From positions 1 through 7,231 of the forward strand of contig CAYUHD010000058.1 of the NCBI GenBank assembly GCA_964444385.1: a stretch of DNA of 7,231 bases. The letters run 5' to 3'. This stretch comes from D2472 sp964444385 (lineage in GTDB: Bacteria > Pseudomonadota > Gammaproteobacteria > Magnimaribacterales > D2472). The translations under genes and the position numbers were made by a program. Below are positions 1-5,366 of the stretch, piece by piece. The notes under the pieces are model-generated. The model worked only from the letters and a program-made list of their open reading frames with translations, had not been told where the DNA came from and searched no databases. Position 1 is the first letter of the stretch. Each line of letters starts with the position of its first letter.

Positions 1-375
1 GTAATCCCAAAAGGCCCGTAATGATACTATTTTATCACTGGAATTTACACGATAAATTACAATCATGTTTGTTTCAATTTTTACATCGCCCACAAGATTT
101 ACTATCTCTGCATAATTGGCACACTCATCTGCGCACGGGATAGACTCCAAAATATTAAATTCAATATTTCCATTAGCTATTACTGTGTCATAAAATTTTT
201 CTATAGCCACTATGCCTTGATGGCCATGACCCTCTGGATCCAAGGGGCTCTTTCCAATTGGGTCCTGAACAATGGCATCTTTATCAAACAAAGCTAGCCA
301 ATTTTTTTTATCTTTTGCCACAGCATAATCTCTTGAAAGAAAACCTAGCTCTTGTGCTTTAGTTTTAGGTTTCAT
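1..375 (-). CDS. SnoaL-like / NTF2-fold protein, 3' end beyond the window
   Basis: Only the first 125 codons are in the window; the frame is still open at base 1. The protein starts MKPKTKAQEL and has the layout of small alpha+beta NTF2-fold proteins (SnoaL and ketosteroid-isomerase-like): an N-terminal helix, then N-W-L-A-L-F-D-K-D-A-I-V-Q-D-P-I-G at about 25-41, the SPLDPEGHGHQG stretch at 43-54, a helix with FYD at 61-63, then alternating beta strands ending in an FWD at 122-124. Family members are usually 120-160 residues, so little is missing. No signal peptide or membrane segment is visible, so it should be cytoplasmic. The substrate cannot be told; members include isomerases, cyclases and proteins with no known activity. 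The start is fixed by a strong ribosome binding site. It overlaps the exporter gene upstream by 11 bases, so the two are probably co-translated. Confidence 0.75.
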   Translation of the reverse strand, partial: MKPKTKAQELGFLSRDYAVAKDKKNWLALFDKDAIVQDPIGKSPLDPEGHGHQGIVAIEKFYDTVIANGNIEFNILESIPCADECANYAEIVNLVGDVKIETNMIVIYRVNSSDKIVSLRAFWDY

Positions 376-1267
376 GCCTCACCTCCTTTGTGGGTTTTAT
401 CTCTAATCTAGCAAAATATATACCAATTAAAGCAAGTATAACAAAGCTTAATTGGACAAAATTTAAATACTCATAAAGTAATATAGCCCCAAAAATGGTT
501 GCTATAATCGGCTGCATCAACAAGCCAATAGACCCAAAGGTAGCTTTAATTTTAGGTAAACTGTAAGTAATAAAAAACTGGCCTCCAGCTTGGCATAAAA
601 TTGCCATGGCTAATAAATTATAGAATTGCATTGAAGAGCTAGGTAAAAATTCTCTTGATTCAAACAAAGCAAAAATTAATCCAAAAATACTAGTAAATAG
701 TGTTGTATAGAAGATTATGTTTATAGAACTCTCCTTGCCTAAACGAGAGATGATCAATAAATAAGTGGCATATAAGAATGCAGCCATCAAAGCCATTGCA
801 TCACCTAATAATGCCCCCTCAGTTTTTGAGCTTGAAAAATAGATCAGTCCTATAACACCGATATAAGTTAAAACAAAAGATAAAAGAAATTTTCTAGAAA
901 TGGGTTCTTTAAATAAAAAAACACCGAAAAGAACCAAGTATATTGGTGCGGTATTTACTAGGATTGTTGAATTAGCAACTGAGGTAAATTGAAGACTCCA
1001 ATGCCAAGCACTCATATCTGATGCAAATGCAAAAGAAGCAACAATTGCAAGGATCAAATTCTTGTTATTTTTTAATTTAAAAGCTTGGGAACGATTGTAG
1101 TAAAAATTTATAAGGGCTAAAAAAGGAAGGGCTAAAAACATGCGATAAAACATAGTCCAAGATGGGGATAATTCGCTCCATCTAACAAATAATGGAGCAA
1201 GTCCAATTAAACTAGCTCCGAGACTCAGGATAAAAAAATTCTTTGCTGACTTTAATTGTAATGACAT
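365..1267 (-). CDS. EamA-family (DMT superfamily) transporter
   Basis: A 300-residue integral membrane protein with about ten hydrophobic helices, arranged as two EamA repeats of roughly 10-140 and 150-290. The first repeat has the family-typical stretch GLAPLFVRWSELSP (about 22-35) followed by FYRM, and the helix with NTAPIYLVLF (about 103-112). The second holds LLMQPIIATIFGAILLYE (about 248-265), which matches the conserved helix-nine region. Length is normal for the family. Members export amino acids, metabolites or drugs across the inner membrane; the substrate here cannot be read from sequence. The ATG start gives a complete first helix. Its start lies only 17 bases from the preferred start of divergent xseA, so its promoter must lie inside the xseA coding region. 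The downstream SnoaL-like gene overlaps its stop codon and probably shares its mRNA. Confidence 0.9.
   Translation of the reverse strand: MSLQLKSAKNFFILSLGASLIGLAPLFVRWSELSPSWTMFYRMFLALPFLALINFYYNRSQAFKLKNNKNLILAIVASFAFASDMSAWHWSLQFTSVANSTILVNTAPIYLVLFGVFLFKEPISRKFLLSFVLTYIGVIGLIYFSSSKTEGALLGDAMALMAAFLYATYLLIISRLGKESSINIIFYTTLFTSIFGLIFALFESREFLPSSSMQFYNLLAMAILCQAGGQFFITYSLPKIKATFGSIGLLMQPIIATIFGAILLYEYLNFVQLSFVILALIGIYFARLEIKPTKEVRHET
380..387 (-). promoter_or_regulatory. Shine-Dalgarno site inside the 3' end of the exporter gene
   Basis: On the minus strand AGGAGGTG ends four bases before the ATG at 375-373 (core AGGAGG, six-base spacing). It lies within the last codons of the EamA gene. 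This fixes the start of the SnoaL-like gene and supports translational coupling of the two. Confidence 0.75.
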
Positions 1268-1302
1268 CGATATATACTTCGTTTATGTGTTCCGACATTG
1301 TA
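1268..1302. promoter_or_regulatory. Candidate divergent promoter elements between the exporter gene and xseA
   Basis: The gap between the two starts is only 17 bases and AT-rich. On the minus strand TACAAT (bases 1302-1297) is a plausible -10 box giving a leader of about 23 bases; its -35 region is poor. On the plus strand TATACT (1273-1278) is a plausible -10 box whose start point would fall on or next to the ATG at 1285, which would mean a leaderless xseA message. Neither has a good -35 hexamer, so both are weak calls. Confidence 0.25.
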
Positions 1303-2646
1303 GAACAAGGAGATGAAATTATCTCTGTTGGACAACTTAACCAACAGGCAAAAAAACTCCTAGAAAATCAATTTAGAGATGTATCTGTTCTAGGTGAAAT
1401 CTCAAATATGGCTCACCCTTCTTCAGGGCATATTTACTTTACCTTAAAAGATGAAGATGGAGCTATTCGCTGCGCCATGTTTAGAAATCAAAACTCAAGA
1501 TTGAATTTTGAGCCCCTAAATGGTGATCAATGTATTTTAAAAGGACAAGTTAGTCTTTATGCCCCGCGAGGAGATTATCAATTAATCGTCAGCTCAATGC
1601 AGCCCGCAGGAGCTGGAAACCTTATGCATCAATTTGAGGAACTAAAGAAAAAACTAGATGCACAAGGATTGTTTGACCAAGGAATTAAAAAACTCTTTCC
1701 AAAACAACCCAAGCACATTGGAATCATAACCTCTGAATCAACTGCAGCATTTCAAGATGTTCTAACGACAATTCAAAGGCGTGCCCCCATAAGCCAAGTT
1801 TCTTTAATCCCTGCGATAGTTCAAGGAGACACTGCCCCAAGAACATTGATTGCTGCATTACATAATGCTTTGCACTATAACAACCTAAATCCTAAAAATG
1901 CTTTTGATGTAATTATTATCTGTAGGGGTGGTGGGTCAATTGAGGATTTATGGGCTTTTAATAATGAGAGCTTAGCAAGAGAAATATATGACTATCCTTT
2001 ACCTATTATTTCTGGAGTTGGTCATGAAATAGATTTCACAATAACAGATTTTGTATCTGATCTTAGAGCCCCTACCCCTACCGCTGCTGCTGAACTAGTA
2101 ACAGAATATTATTTTCAACTCAGTGACAAGCTTAATGAATGGGAAGCAAATCTGAGTCATCTCATTCAATTAAGCTTATCTGAGAAAAGCCAAAATATTC
2201 TCTTTGCATCAAAAAATCTAAAGAACCCCTTAACAATGCTTAAAGAGCAATCGCAATCTTTAGATAATATTGAAATACGCCTCTCAGGGATGATGCAAAA
2301 TATCATGGTTAATGCGAAGCAAAGTTTTCAACTAACAACAGTACAAATTTTTCAATCGAGTGCTTTACAAAAATTTGAAAAGCTTCAAGACCTTCTCAAG
2401 ACTGAGTTGAAGTCATTGAATCTTCAAATTAAAAATATAATTGATAGAAAAAAATTACTGCTTGAGAGCATTTCTTCTAACCTAAAGGCTGTGAATCCTT
2501 TGGCTATTTTAGACAGAGGTTACGCAATAGTAATGAATGAGGAAGGTCGAGCTTTAAAATCTTCAAAAGATGTAAAGGTTGGCGATACCATAAACACTCG
2601 TCTTGCAGATGGAGGCTTTAGCTCAGATGTTTCTAAAAAAAATTAA
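1285..2646 (+). CDS. xseA: Exodeoxyribonuclease VII large subunit
   Basis: The large, catalytic subunit of exonuclease VII, which with several copies of the small subunit XseB degrades single-stranded DNA in both directions to oligonucleotides in the cytoplasm. From the ATG at 1285 the protein has 453 residues (E. coli about 456). An N-terminal OB-fold covers about 13-110, with GEISNMAHPSSGHIYFTLKD, IRCAMFRN and the YAPRGDYQLIV and SMQPAGAG stretches. The catalytic domain has GIITS, RGGGSIEDLWAFN (from 214), GHEIDFTITDF (from 246) and RAPTPTAAAE (from 261). A coiled-coil-rich region and the C-terminal LDRGYAIV element follow. In-frame starts also exist at 1243 (TTG) and 1261 (ATG). I prefer 1285 because it gives the usual short N-terminus and avoids overlap with the divergent gene, but no clear ribosome binding site precedes it. 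XseB is not in the window. The 3' end overlaps the M23 gene. Confidence 0.96.
   Translation: MCSDIVEQGDEIISVGQLNQQAKKLLENQFRDVSVLGEISNMAHPSSGHIYFTLKDEDGAIRCAMFRNQNSRLNFEPLNGDQCILKGQVSLYAPRGDYQLIVSSMQPAGAGNLMHQFEELKKKLDAQGLFDQGIKKLFPKQPKHIGIITSESTAAFQDVLTTIQRRAPISQVSLIPAIVQGDTAPRTLIAALHNALHYNNLNPKNAFDVIIICRGGGSIEDLWAFNNESLAREIYDYPLPIISGVGHEIDFTITDFVSDLRAPTPTAAAELVTEYYFQLSDKLNEWEANLSHLIQLSLSEKSQNILFASKNLKNPLTMLKEQSQSLDNIEIRLSGMMQNIMVNAKQSFQLTTVQIFQSSALQKFEKLQDLLKTELKSLNLQIKNIIDRKKLLLESISSNLKAVNPLAILDRGYAIVMNEEGRALKSSKDVKVGDTINTRLADGGFSSDVSKKN
2611..2615 (+). promoter_or_regulatory. Shine-Dalgarno site for the M23 peptidase gene
   Basis: GGAGG lies 11 bases before the ATG at 2627, inside the last codons of xseA. 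It favours 2627 over the in-frame TTG at 2603, and the protein then begins directly with a signal peptide. Confidence 0.6.
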
Positions 2647-3427
2647 TGTCCTAAATTTTATAGTTTTCTTTGCCCTCATAAGCTTGCAAACATTTTCAAG
2701 TAATTTATTTGAAGGTCAAAGCGGTGAAATTATTTCAATTCCAGCTCTAAAGAATGCACAAACAATAAATGCGCTAACCTTTAAAACTTCTTCAGGAACT
2801 AAACAACTTGTTAGCTTGCCATTTGTGAAACAAGACCTAACAATTAAGCGGCATCATGTGAATGTAAAAGTAAAGTGGGTCAATTTTGGTGAATCAAGAA
2901 TTACTATTACCGACCAGAGCAAAGTTACCTTAAGTAAAGCAGATCAAGCCAGAGCCAATAAAGAGGCAATAGAAATCAAGCAAGCTTTAAGCATTTCTAC
3001 AACAGAGATTACCCCCTCTTTTAATTTTATTGCTCCAGTCCCTGGTGTTATTACAACACCATTTGGCAAACAAAGATATATAAATGGACTACCACGGTCT
3101 GCGCATCTAGCACTAGATCTAAATGGCAACATTGGCACTCCTATCATTGCACCTTTAAAAGGGAGAGTCGTTTTAATGGGTGATTATTTTTATACTGGCC
3201 ATACTCTAATCCTTGATCATGGTTATGGATTATTTTCTTCCTACGCTCACATGAGCGAAATAAAAGCACAGCTAGGCGATTTAGTTGAACAATCTGACGA
3301 AATTGGTCTTGTTGGCTCAACCGGAAGAGTAACAGGGCCCCATTTGCATTGGACCGTCTACTTTGATGGGAATAAAGTAAACCCTGAATCTTTAATCAAA
3401 AAAAACTACCTAAGCTCCATTTTGTAA
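2627..3427 (+). CDS. Exported M23 (LytM/gamma-lytic type) zinc metallopeptidase
   Basis: A 266-residue protein beginning with a signal peptide or anchor (MFLKK, then a hydrophobic core at about 6-20), so it acts in the periplasm. Residues about 28-100 form a beta-rich domain with GQSGEIISIP and GESRITITD, resembling the N-terminal domain often found before proteobacterial M23 peptidases. The catalytic domain covers about 140-260. The zinc ligands are all present: H160 and D164 in HLALD, and H241 in the PHLHW motif, with H239 and the YAHM histidine H208 completing the active site. The usual HxGxD glycine is replaced by alanine. It is therefore likely an active endopeptidase cutting peptidoglycan cross-links. 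The start overlaps xseA by 20 bases in another frame, suggesting translational coupling. The stop overlaps the convergent thioredoxin gene by 18 bases. Confidence 0.9.
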   Translation: MFLKKINVLNFIVFFALISLQTFSSNLFEGQSGEIISIPALKNAQTINALTFKTSSGTKQLVSLPFVKQDLTIKRHHVNVKVKWVNFGESRITITDQSKVTLSKADQARANKEAIEIKQALSISTTEITPSFNFIAPVPGVITTPFGKQRYINGLPRSAHLALDLNGNIGTPIIAPLKGRVVLMGDYFYTGHTLILDHGYGLFSSYAHMSEIKAQLGDLVEQSDEIGLVGSTGRVTGPHLHWTVYFDGNKVNPESLIKKNYLSSIL

Positions 3428-3862
3428 TTCTTCATAAACCAAAGATAAGTTCTCTTGATCTTGAGGTTTTAAACTTTTAAAAACAATTTCACCATCTGGA
3501 GAAATAAAATATGTGGCTGGAAGAGTTTTTGGGGTTTGAATTCCCCAAAGTGTCCTTGGGTGAGTAATTAAGGATGGGTAGCTAATACCAAACTTTTTAA
3601 TCTGAGGTCTTAAATCTTCAGCTTCAAGGCGATCAAAATTAAAAGCAAAAACTTTAACTTCAGGATATTTTTTTGAAAAAGAAACTATCTCGGGGATTTC
3701 TTTAATACATGGTGGGCACCAATCTGCCCAATAATTTACCAACACCCATTTACCACTTAGGCTTGATGAAAAAATGTGTTTTGAGTCAAAGATTTCAATA
3801 TCGCCCTTTTCACAAGAAACTAGAAAAAGACAAAATAAAGTTAATGGTAATTTAAATTTCAT
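3410..3862 (-). CDS. TlpA/ResA-like thioredoxin-fold lipoprotein
   Basis: A 150-residue protein with a short lipoprotein signal peptide: a hydrophobic core, then lipobox L-V-S-C with the lipidated cysteine at residue 17. The mature part is a thioredoxin fold with WADWCPPC (active cysteines C49 and C52) after strand WVLVNYW, and the cis-proline element TLPATYFISPDG with P115. These are the hallmarks of TlpA/ResA/CcmG-like periplasmic thiol-disulfide oxidoreductases, anchored here to a membrane by lipid. Members reduce or isomerise disulfides in exported proteins or in apocytochrome c; the partner cannot be told. It lacks the longer N-terminal domain of full TlpA/AhpC-TSA members, so it is a compact member. 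No good ribosome binding site precedes its ATG. It converges on the M23 gene and diverges from the wrbA remnant with a 29-base gap. Confidence 0.9.
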   Translation of the reverse strand: MKFKLPLTLFCLFLVSCEKGDIEIFDSKHIFSSSLSGKWVLVNYWADWCPPCIKEIPEIVSFSKKYPEVKVFAFNFDRLEAEDLRPQIKKFGISYPSLITHPRTLWGIQTPKTLPATYFISPDGEIVFKSLKPQDQENLSLVYEELQNGA

Positions 3863-3866
3863 GTTT

Positions 3867-3884
3867 TATAGTATTGCAAAAGGA
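3867..3884 (+). promoter_or_regulatory. Candidate -10 box and ribosome binding site for the wrbA remnant / DUF2069 message
   Basis: In the 29-base divergent gap, TATAGT at 3867-3872 is a plausible -10 box, with no convincing -35 hexamer. AGGA at 3881-3884 inside AAAAGGAAA stands seven bases before the ATG at 3892 and is a good Shine-Dalgarno site. The ribosome site is better supported than the promoter. Confidence 0.4.
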
Positions 3885-3891
3885 AACTATT

Positions 3892-4002
3892 ATGCATGAA
3901 AAATATCTTCTAATCTTACTTTATTCAGCAACAGGAGCTGTTAAAAATCTTACTCATACAATGGCTGAGCTAATCCTTAAATTTGATTCCAATGAATCTT
4001 AG
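3892..4002 (+). pseudogene. wrbA: Internally deleted wrbA-like (flavodoxin-fold quinone reductase) remnant
   Basis: A 36-codon frame with a well-placed ribosome binding site. Residues 4-28 (KYLLILLYSATGAVKNLTHT and on) read as the first strand, FMN phosphate loop (S12-A-T-G-A) and first helix of a WrbA/flavodoxin-type NAD(P)H:quinone oxidoreductase, as in YILVLYYSRHGAT of the Pseudomonas protein (from memory). A normal WrbA is about 200 residues; here the frame ends after about eight more residues. The TAG lies 8 bases beyond the ATG of the DUF2069 gene, the kind of stop/start overlap expected at the natural end of an intact upstream gene, so an in-frame internal deletion is likely. The peptide cannot fold as a flavodoxin. 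It may survive because it delivers ribosomes to the next gene, which lacks its own Shine-Dalgarno site. A deletion artefact of assembly is possible. Confidence 0.55.
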
Positions 4003-4318
4003 AAAGAATTTTCTTTTACTAATAGGTACGCTGCTCGCAACTCACTTATTACAAGGATTAATAATAGGAACTCCATGGGTAGGAATAGTTATCTGGTCAT
4101 TCCCTCTACTTATTTTTGCCTATCAGGCTTTTAAAAAACCAACAGCAAAACTCTATCAAATTTTTGGGTTTATTATTTTAATTTATTTCATGAGCGCTTG
4201 CCTTGTCGTATTTGGCCTTCCTAATACCAATTTTCTTAATTGGCTGGAGTTAATTGAGATAGTTGCCTTATTTGTTGTGGCTGTCTATGCTGCTCGAGAG
4301 CAACTAAATGTAAAGTAA
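3992..4318 (+). CDS. DUF2069 family four-helix membrane protein
   Basis: A 108-residue inner-membrane protein with four hydrophobic segments at about 5-25, 28-47, 54-75 and 82-103. The pattern fits DUF2069: a proline-containing second helix (W-S-F-P-L-L), a cluster of basic residues after it (KKPTAKLYQ), an LIYFMSA third helix, a short loop, then W-L-E-L-I-E-I before the last helix and a basic AARE tail. The family is found mainly in beta- and gammaproteobacteria and has no established function. I chose the ATG at 3992 over the in-frame TTG at 3983. No ribosome binding site precedes it, and it overlaps the wrbA remnant by 11 bases, so translation is probably coupled to that frame. Its last codons and stop form the left arm of the inverted repeat that holds the next promoter. 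Confidence 0.8.
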   Translation: MNLRKNFLLLIGTLLATHLLQGLIIGTPWVGIVIWSFPLLIFAYQAFKKPTAKLYQIFGFIILIYFMSACLVVFGLPNTNFLNWLELIEIVALFVVAVYAAREQLNVK

Positions 4319-4344
4319 ACTTGACAGTAAAGTTTACTTTACAT
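4308..4344. repeat. Perfect 15-bp inverted repeat, also readable as two tandem operators
   Basis: ATGTAAAGTAAACTT (4308-4322) and AAGTTTACTTTACAT (4330-4344) are exact reverse complements around a 7-base centre. Within this, GTAAAGTTTACTTTAC (4327-4342) is itself a GTAAAG-N4-CTTTAC dyad, and GTAAAGTAAACTTGAC (4310-4325) is the same dyad with one mismatch, 17 bases upstream. Two such sites offset by about 1.6 turns of DNA look like operators for a dimeric repressor; the Xre-type protein encoded at 4936 is the obvious candidate (inference). No T-run follows on either strand, so a simple terminator is unlikely. The left arm overlaps the end of the DUF2069 gene. Confidence 0.8.
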
Positions 4345-4349
4345 ATGAT
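4321..4349 (+). promoter_or_regulatory. Near-consensus sigma70 promoter for the membrane protein / Xre / sppA operon
   Basis: TTGACA (4321-4326) matches the -35 consensus exactly. After 17 bases comes TATGAT (4344-4349), one mismatch from the -10 consensus. Predicted transcription start is near 4356, about 115 bases before the first gene. The operator-like dyads cover the -35 box and the spacer, so a bound repressor would block RNA polymerase. Confidence 0.8.
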
Positions 4350-4355
4350 TTCATC

Positions 4356-4438
4356 TATAGCGTTTGCATTTATGGTTAAAAAACTCCCCAGAAGTTCTAA
4401 AATCAACTCCTCCTTGGTAATTAAATACAAACGTTATA
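4356..4438 (+). repeat. Long-range inverted repeat in the 5' leader (possible structured RNA)
   Basis: Bases 4356-4372 can pair with 4422-4438 over 17 positions: 15 Watson-Crick pairs, one G-U (4360/4434) and one C-A mismatch (4367/4427). The loop is 49 bases. The stem begins at the predicted transcription start. The loop contains CTCCTCCTT (4407-4415), which is anti-Shine-Dalgarno-like and can pair over five bases with the GAGGA (4457-4461) used by the first gene, so a switch that hides the ribosome site is conceivable (inference). No known riboswitch is recognised. Confidence 0.5.
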
Positions 4439-4471
4439 TTGAATAATTAAAAGAAAGAGGAAAATTTAATA

Positions 4472-4927
4472 ATGGCAAAAATTGTACACAAAGGCATGTG
4501 GATTGATATTAAGTCTTTGAATCCTGTAGATAAAAAAAATTTTATAACATCGTTGGTATTCGGTTTTATAGCATCATTTTTTTGGGGAATTCACTTGTCA
4601 CACATAGGTTTTCTTGGAAATGAACCAAGCACTGATTCATGGCCATCTGAATCAGGTCTTTTTGTCATAAGAATGTTAATGATTCTATTTTTTTTAATCG
4701 GGGCCTACTTCTACAAACAATTCTATAGCGCCCAAGATGATTTTTATAAGAGTTATCATAACTTCACATTCGCTGGTGGTGCCTATGGTTTCTTAGTTTT
4801 TGGTTCAATATTAACTGTTATAGCTCCATATTTTGAATACCATCCAACTTTTTATGAATTCTTTTTAACATTTGCTGTTGGTTCAGGTCTTGGTGGCTAT
4901 TACTTTTATAAGAAATATATTGCCTGA
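4472..4927 (+). CDS. Four-helix membrane protein of unknown function, paired with an Xre regulator
   Basis: A 151-residue protein with a short soluble N-terminus (MAKIVHKGMWIDIKSLNPVD) and four hydrophobic segments at about 24-48, 62-84, 98-121 and 127-147. Between helices two and three lies a polar stretch with Q-D-D-F-Y-K-S-Y-H-N, and helix three carries the small-residue run FAGGAYGFLVFG. I do not recognise a named family. Small membrane proteins directly followed by a 65-70-residue Xre repressor are a recurrent bacterial arrangement (for example DUF2178-type pairs), and this looks like another such pair, but membership is not shown. The ATG is preceded by AGAGGA with ten-base spacing. It is the first gene after a strong promoter with operators and a structured leader. 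The Xre gene begins eight bases after its stop. Confidence 0.85.
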   Translation: MAKIVHKGMWIDIKSLNPVDKKNFITSLVFGFIASFFWGIHLSHIGFLGNEPSTDSWPSESGLFVIRMLMILFFLIGAYFYKQFYSAQDDFYKSYHNFTFAGGAYGFLVFGSILTVIAPYFEYHPTFYEFFLTFAVGSGLGGYYFYKKYIA

Positions 4928-4935
4928 TTTATTAA

Positions 4936-5136
4936 ATGAAAAATCATCTTAAAGAACTGCGACAAAAAAAAAATATTAGCCAAGATGAATTGGCCTCTTT
5001 GTTAAAAGTTAGTAGACAGACTATTAACTCAATTGAAACAGGTAAGTTTGACCCCTCATTAAAATTGGTTATTAAGATGACTAGATACTTTGAAGTCAGT
5101 CTAGAACAAATATTTATTTATGAGGAAGAAAAATGA
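4936..5136 (+). CDS. Small Xre-family (HTH_3) transcriptional regulator
   Basis: A 66-residue protein that is almost entirely a Cro/C1-type helix-turn-helix domain: K2-N-H-L-K-E-L-R-Q, then the motif SQDELASLLKVSRQTINSIE (15-34) with recognition helix S26-RQTINSIE, followed by DPSLKLVIKMTRYFEVSLEQIF (39-60) and an acidic end. This matches the short repressors of the kind often co-encoded with small membrane proteins. It should bind DNA as a dimer. The tandem dyads over the operon's own promoter suggest that it represses itself and its neighbours, which is inference. The start ATG has no clear Shine-Dalgarno site and follows the upstream stop by eight bases, so translation probably depends on the upstream gene. 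Its stop overlaps the next start as ATGA. Confidence 0.92.
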   Translation: MKNHLKELRQKKNISQDELASLLKVSRQTINSIETGKFDPSLKLVIKMTRYFEVSLEQIFIYEEEK

Positions 5137-5348
5137 TAGCAATAGTTTTATTGGTTATTGTAGGGGTAACGCTGGCTATATGTGGAAGCTCGATGCTTTT
5201 CACAATTTTTTCATTAATTTTTTCTTTAATAACTATTCTTTTTTCTATGGCTGTATTGTTATTAACTTTCGCAATGATCGTAACAATTTTTTTGATAACT
5301 TTACTTGGGGTCATTATTTCAGCCCTTTTTAGTTTTTTATTTTTTTAA
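5133..5348 (+). CDS. Small membrane protein with no charged side chains
   Basis: A 71-residue protein composed almost only of I, L, V, F, A, M, T, S and G. It contains no D, E, K, R or H, nor any P, N, Q, W or Y. It could form two or three transmembrane helices, with G-C-G-like breaks near 17-20 (ICGSS) and at G59. A good ribosome site, GAGGA at 5122-5126, stands before the ATG, and the start overlaps the Xre stop by four bases (ATGA), so translation is well supported despite the odd composition. I know no family for it. Without charges its orientation in the membrane is not set by the positive-inside rule; it may need a partner, such as the four-helix protein or SppA. A toxin-like or holin-like action is conceivable but unproven. 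The T-rich DNA explains part of the bias. Confidence 0.7.
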   Translation: MIAIVLLVIVGVTLAICGSSMLFTIFSLIFSLITILFSMAVLLLTFAMIVTIFLITLLGVIISALFSFLFF

Positions 5349-5355
5349 TTCTCAT

Positions 5356-5363
5356 GGAGAGAG
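5356..5363 (+). promoter_or_regulatory. Shine-Dalgarno site for sppA
   Basis: GGAGAGAG ends three bases before the ATG at 5367, in an 18-base gap after the small membrane protein gene. The gap is too short for a full separate promoter, so sppA is either read from the upstream promoter or from one inside the small genes. Confidence 0.6.
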
Positions 5364-5366
5364 CTT

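Noticed and set aside
2944..3147. 67-codon minus-strand frame inside the M23 peptidase gene.
   Set aside because: Antisense of a conserved catalytic domain, with no ribosome site.
4308..4350. The perfect inverted repeat as an intrinsic terminator for the DUF2069 gene.
   Set aside because: No T-run follows on either strand, and the right arm forms the spacer of a near-consensus promoter; an operator is the better reading.
4236..4430. 64-codon minus-strand frame over the end of the DUF2069 gene and the promoter region.
   Set aside because: It runs through the inverted repeat and the antisense of a recognised gene, has no ribosome site and resembles no family.
4372..4446. A 24-codon frame in the leader (starting MVKKLPRSSK) that could be an upstream peptide.
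   Set aside because: No ribosome binding site precedes the ATG, which sits at the top of the leader stem; codon content is unremarkable. It is kept only as a possibility.
5114..5314. 66-codon minus-strand frame antisense to the Xre end and the small membrane protein.
   Set aside because: Lysine- and isoleucine-rich translation of A-rich antisense DNA, with no ribosome site or family likeness.
5120..5332. 70-codon plus-strand frame in another phase over the small uncharged protein.
   Set aside because: Its content (many F, N, Y and scattered R) is typical of a shadow frame. The overlapping frame at 5133 has the ribosome site and the ATGA junction.
5307..5346. GGG...CCC followed by a T-rich run, like a terminator before sppA.
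   Set aside because: The stem is only three or four pairs with a 12-base or larger loop, and it lies in coding sequence; too weak to call.
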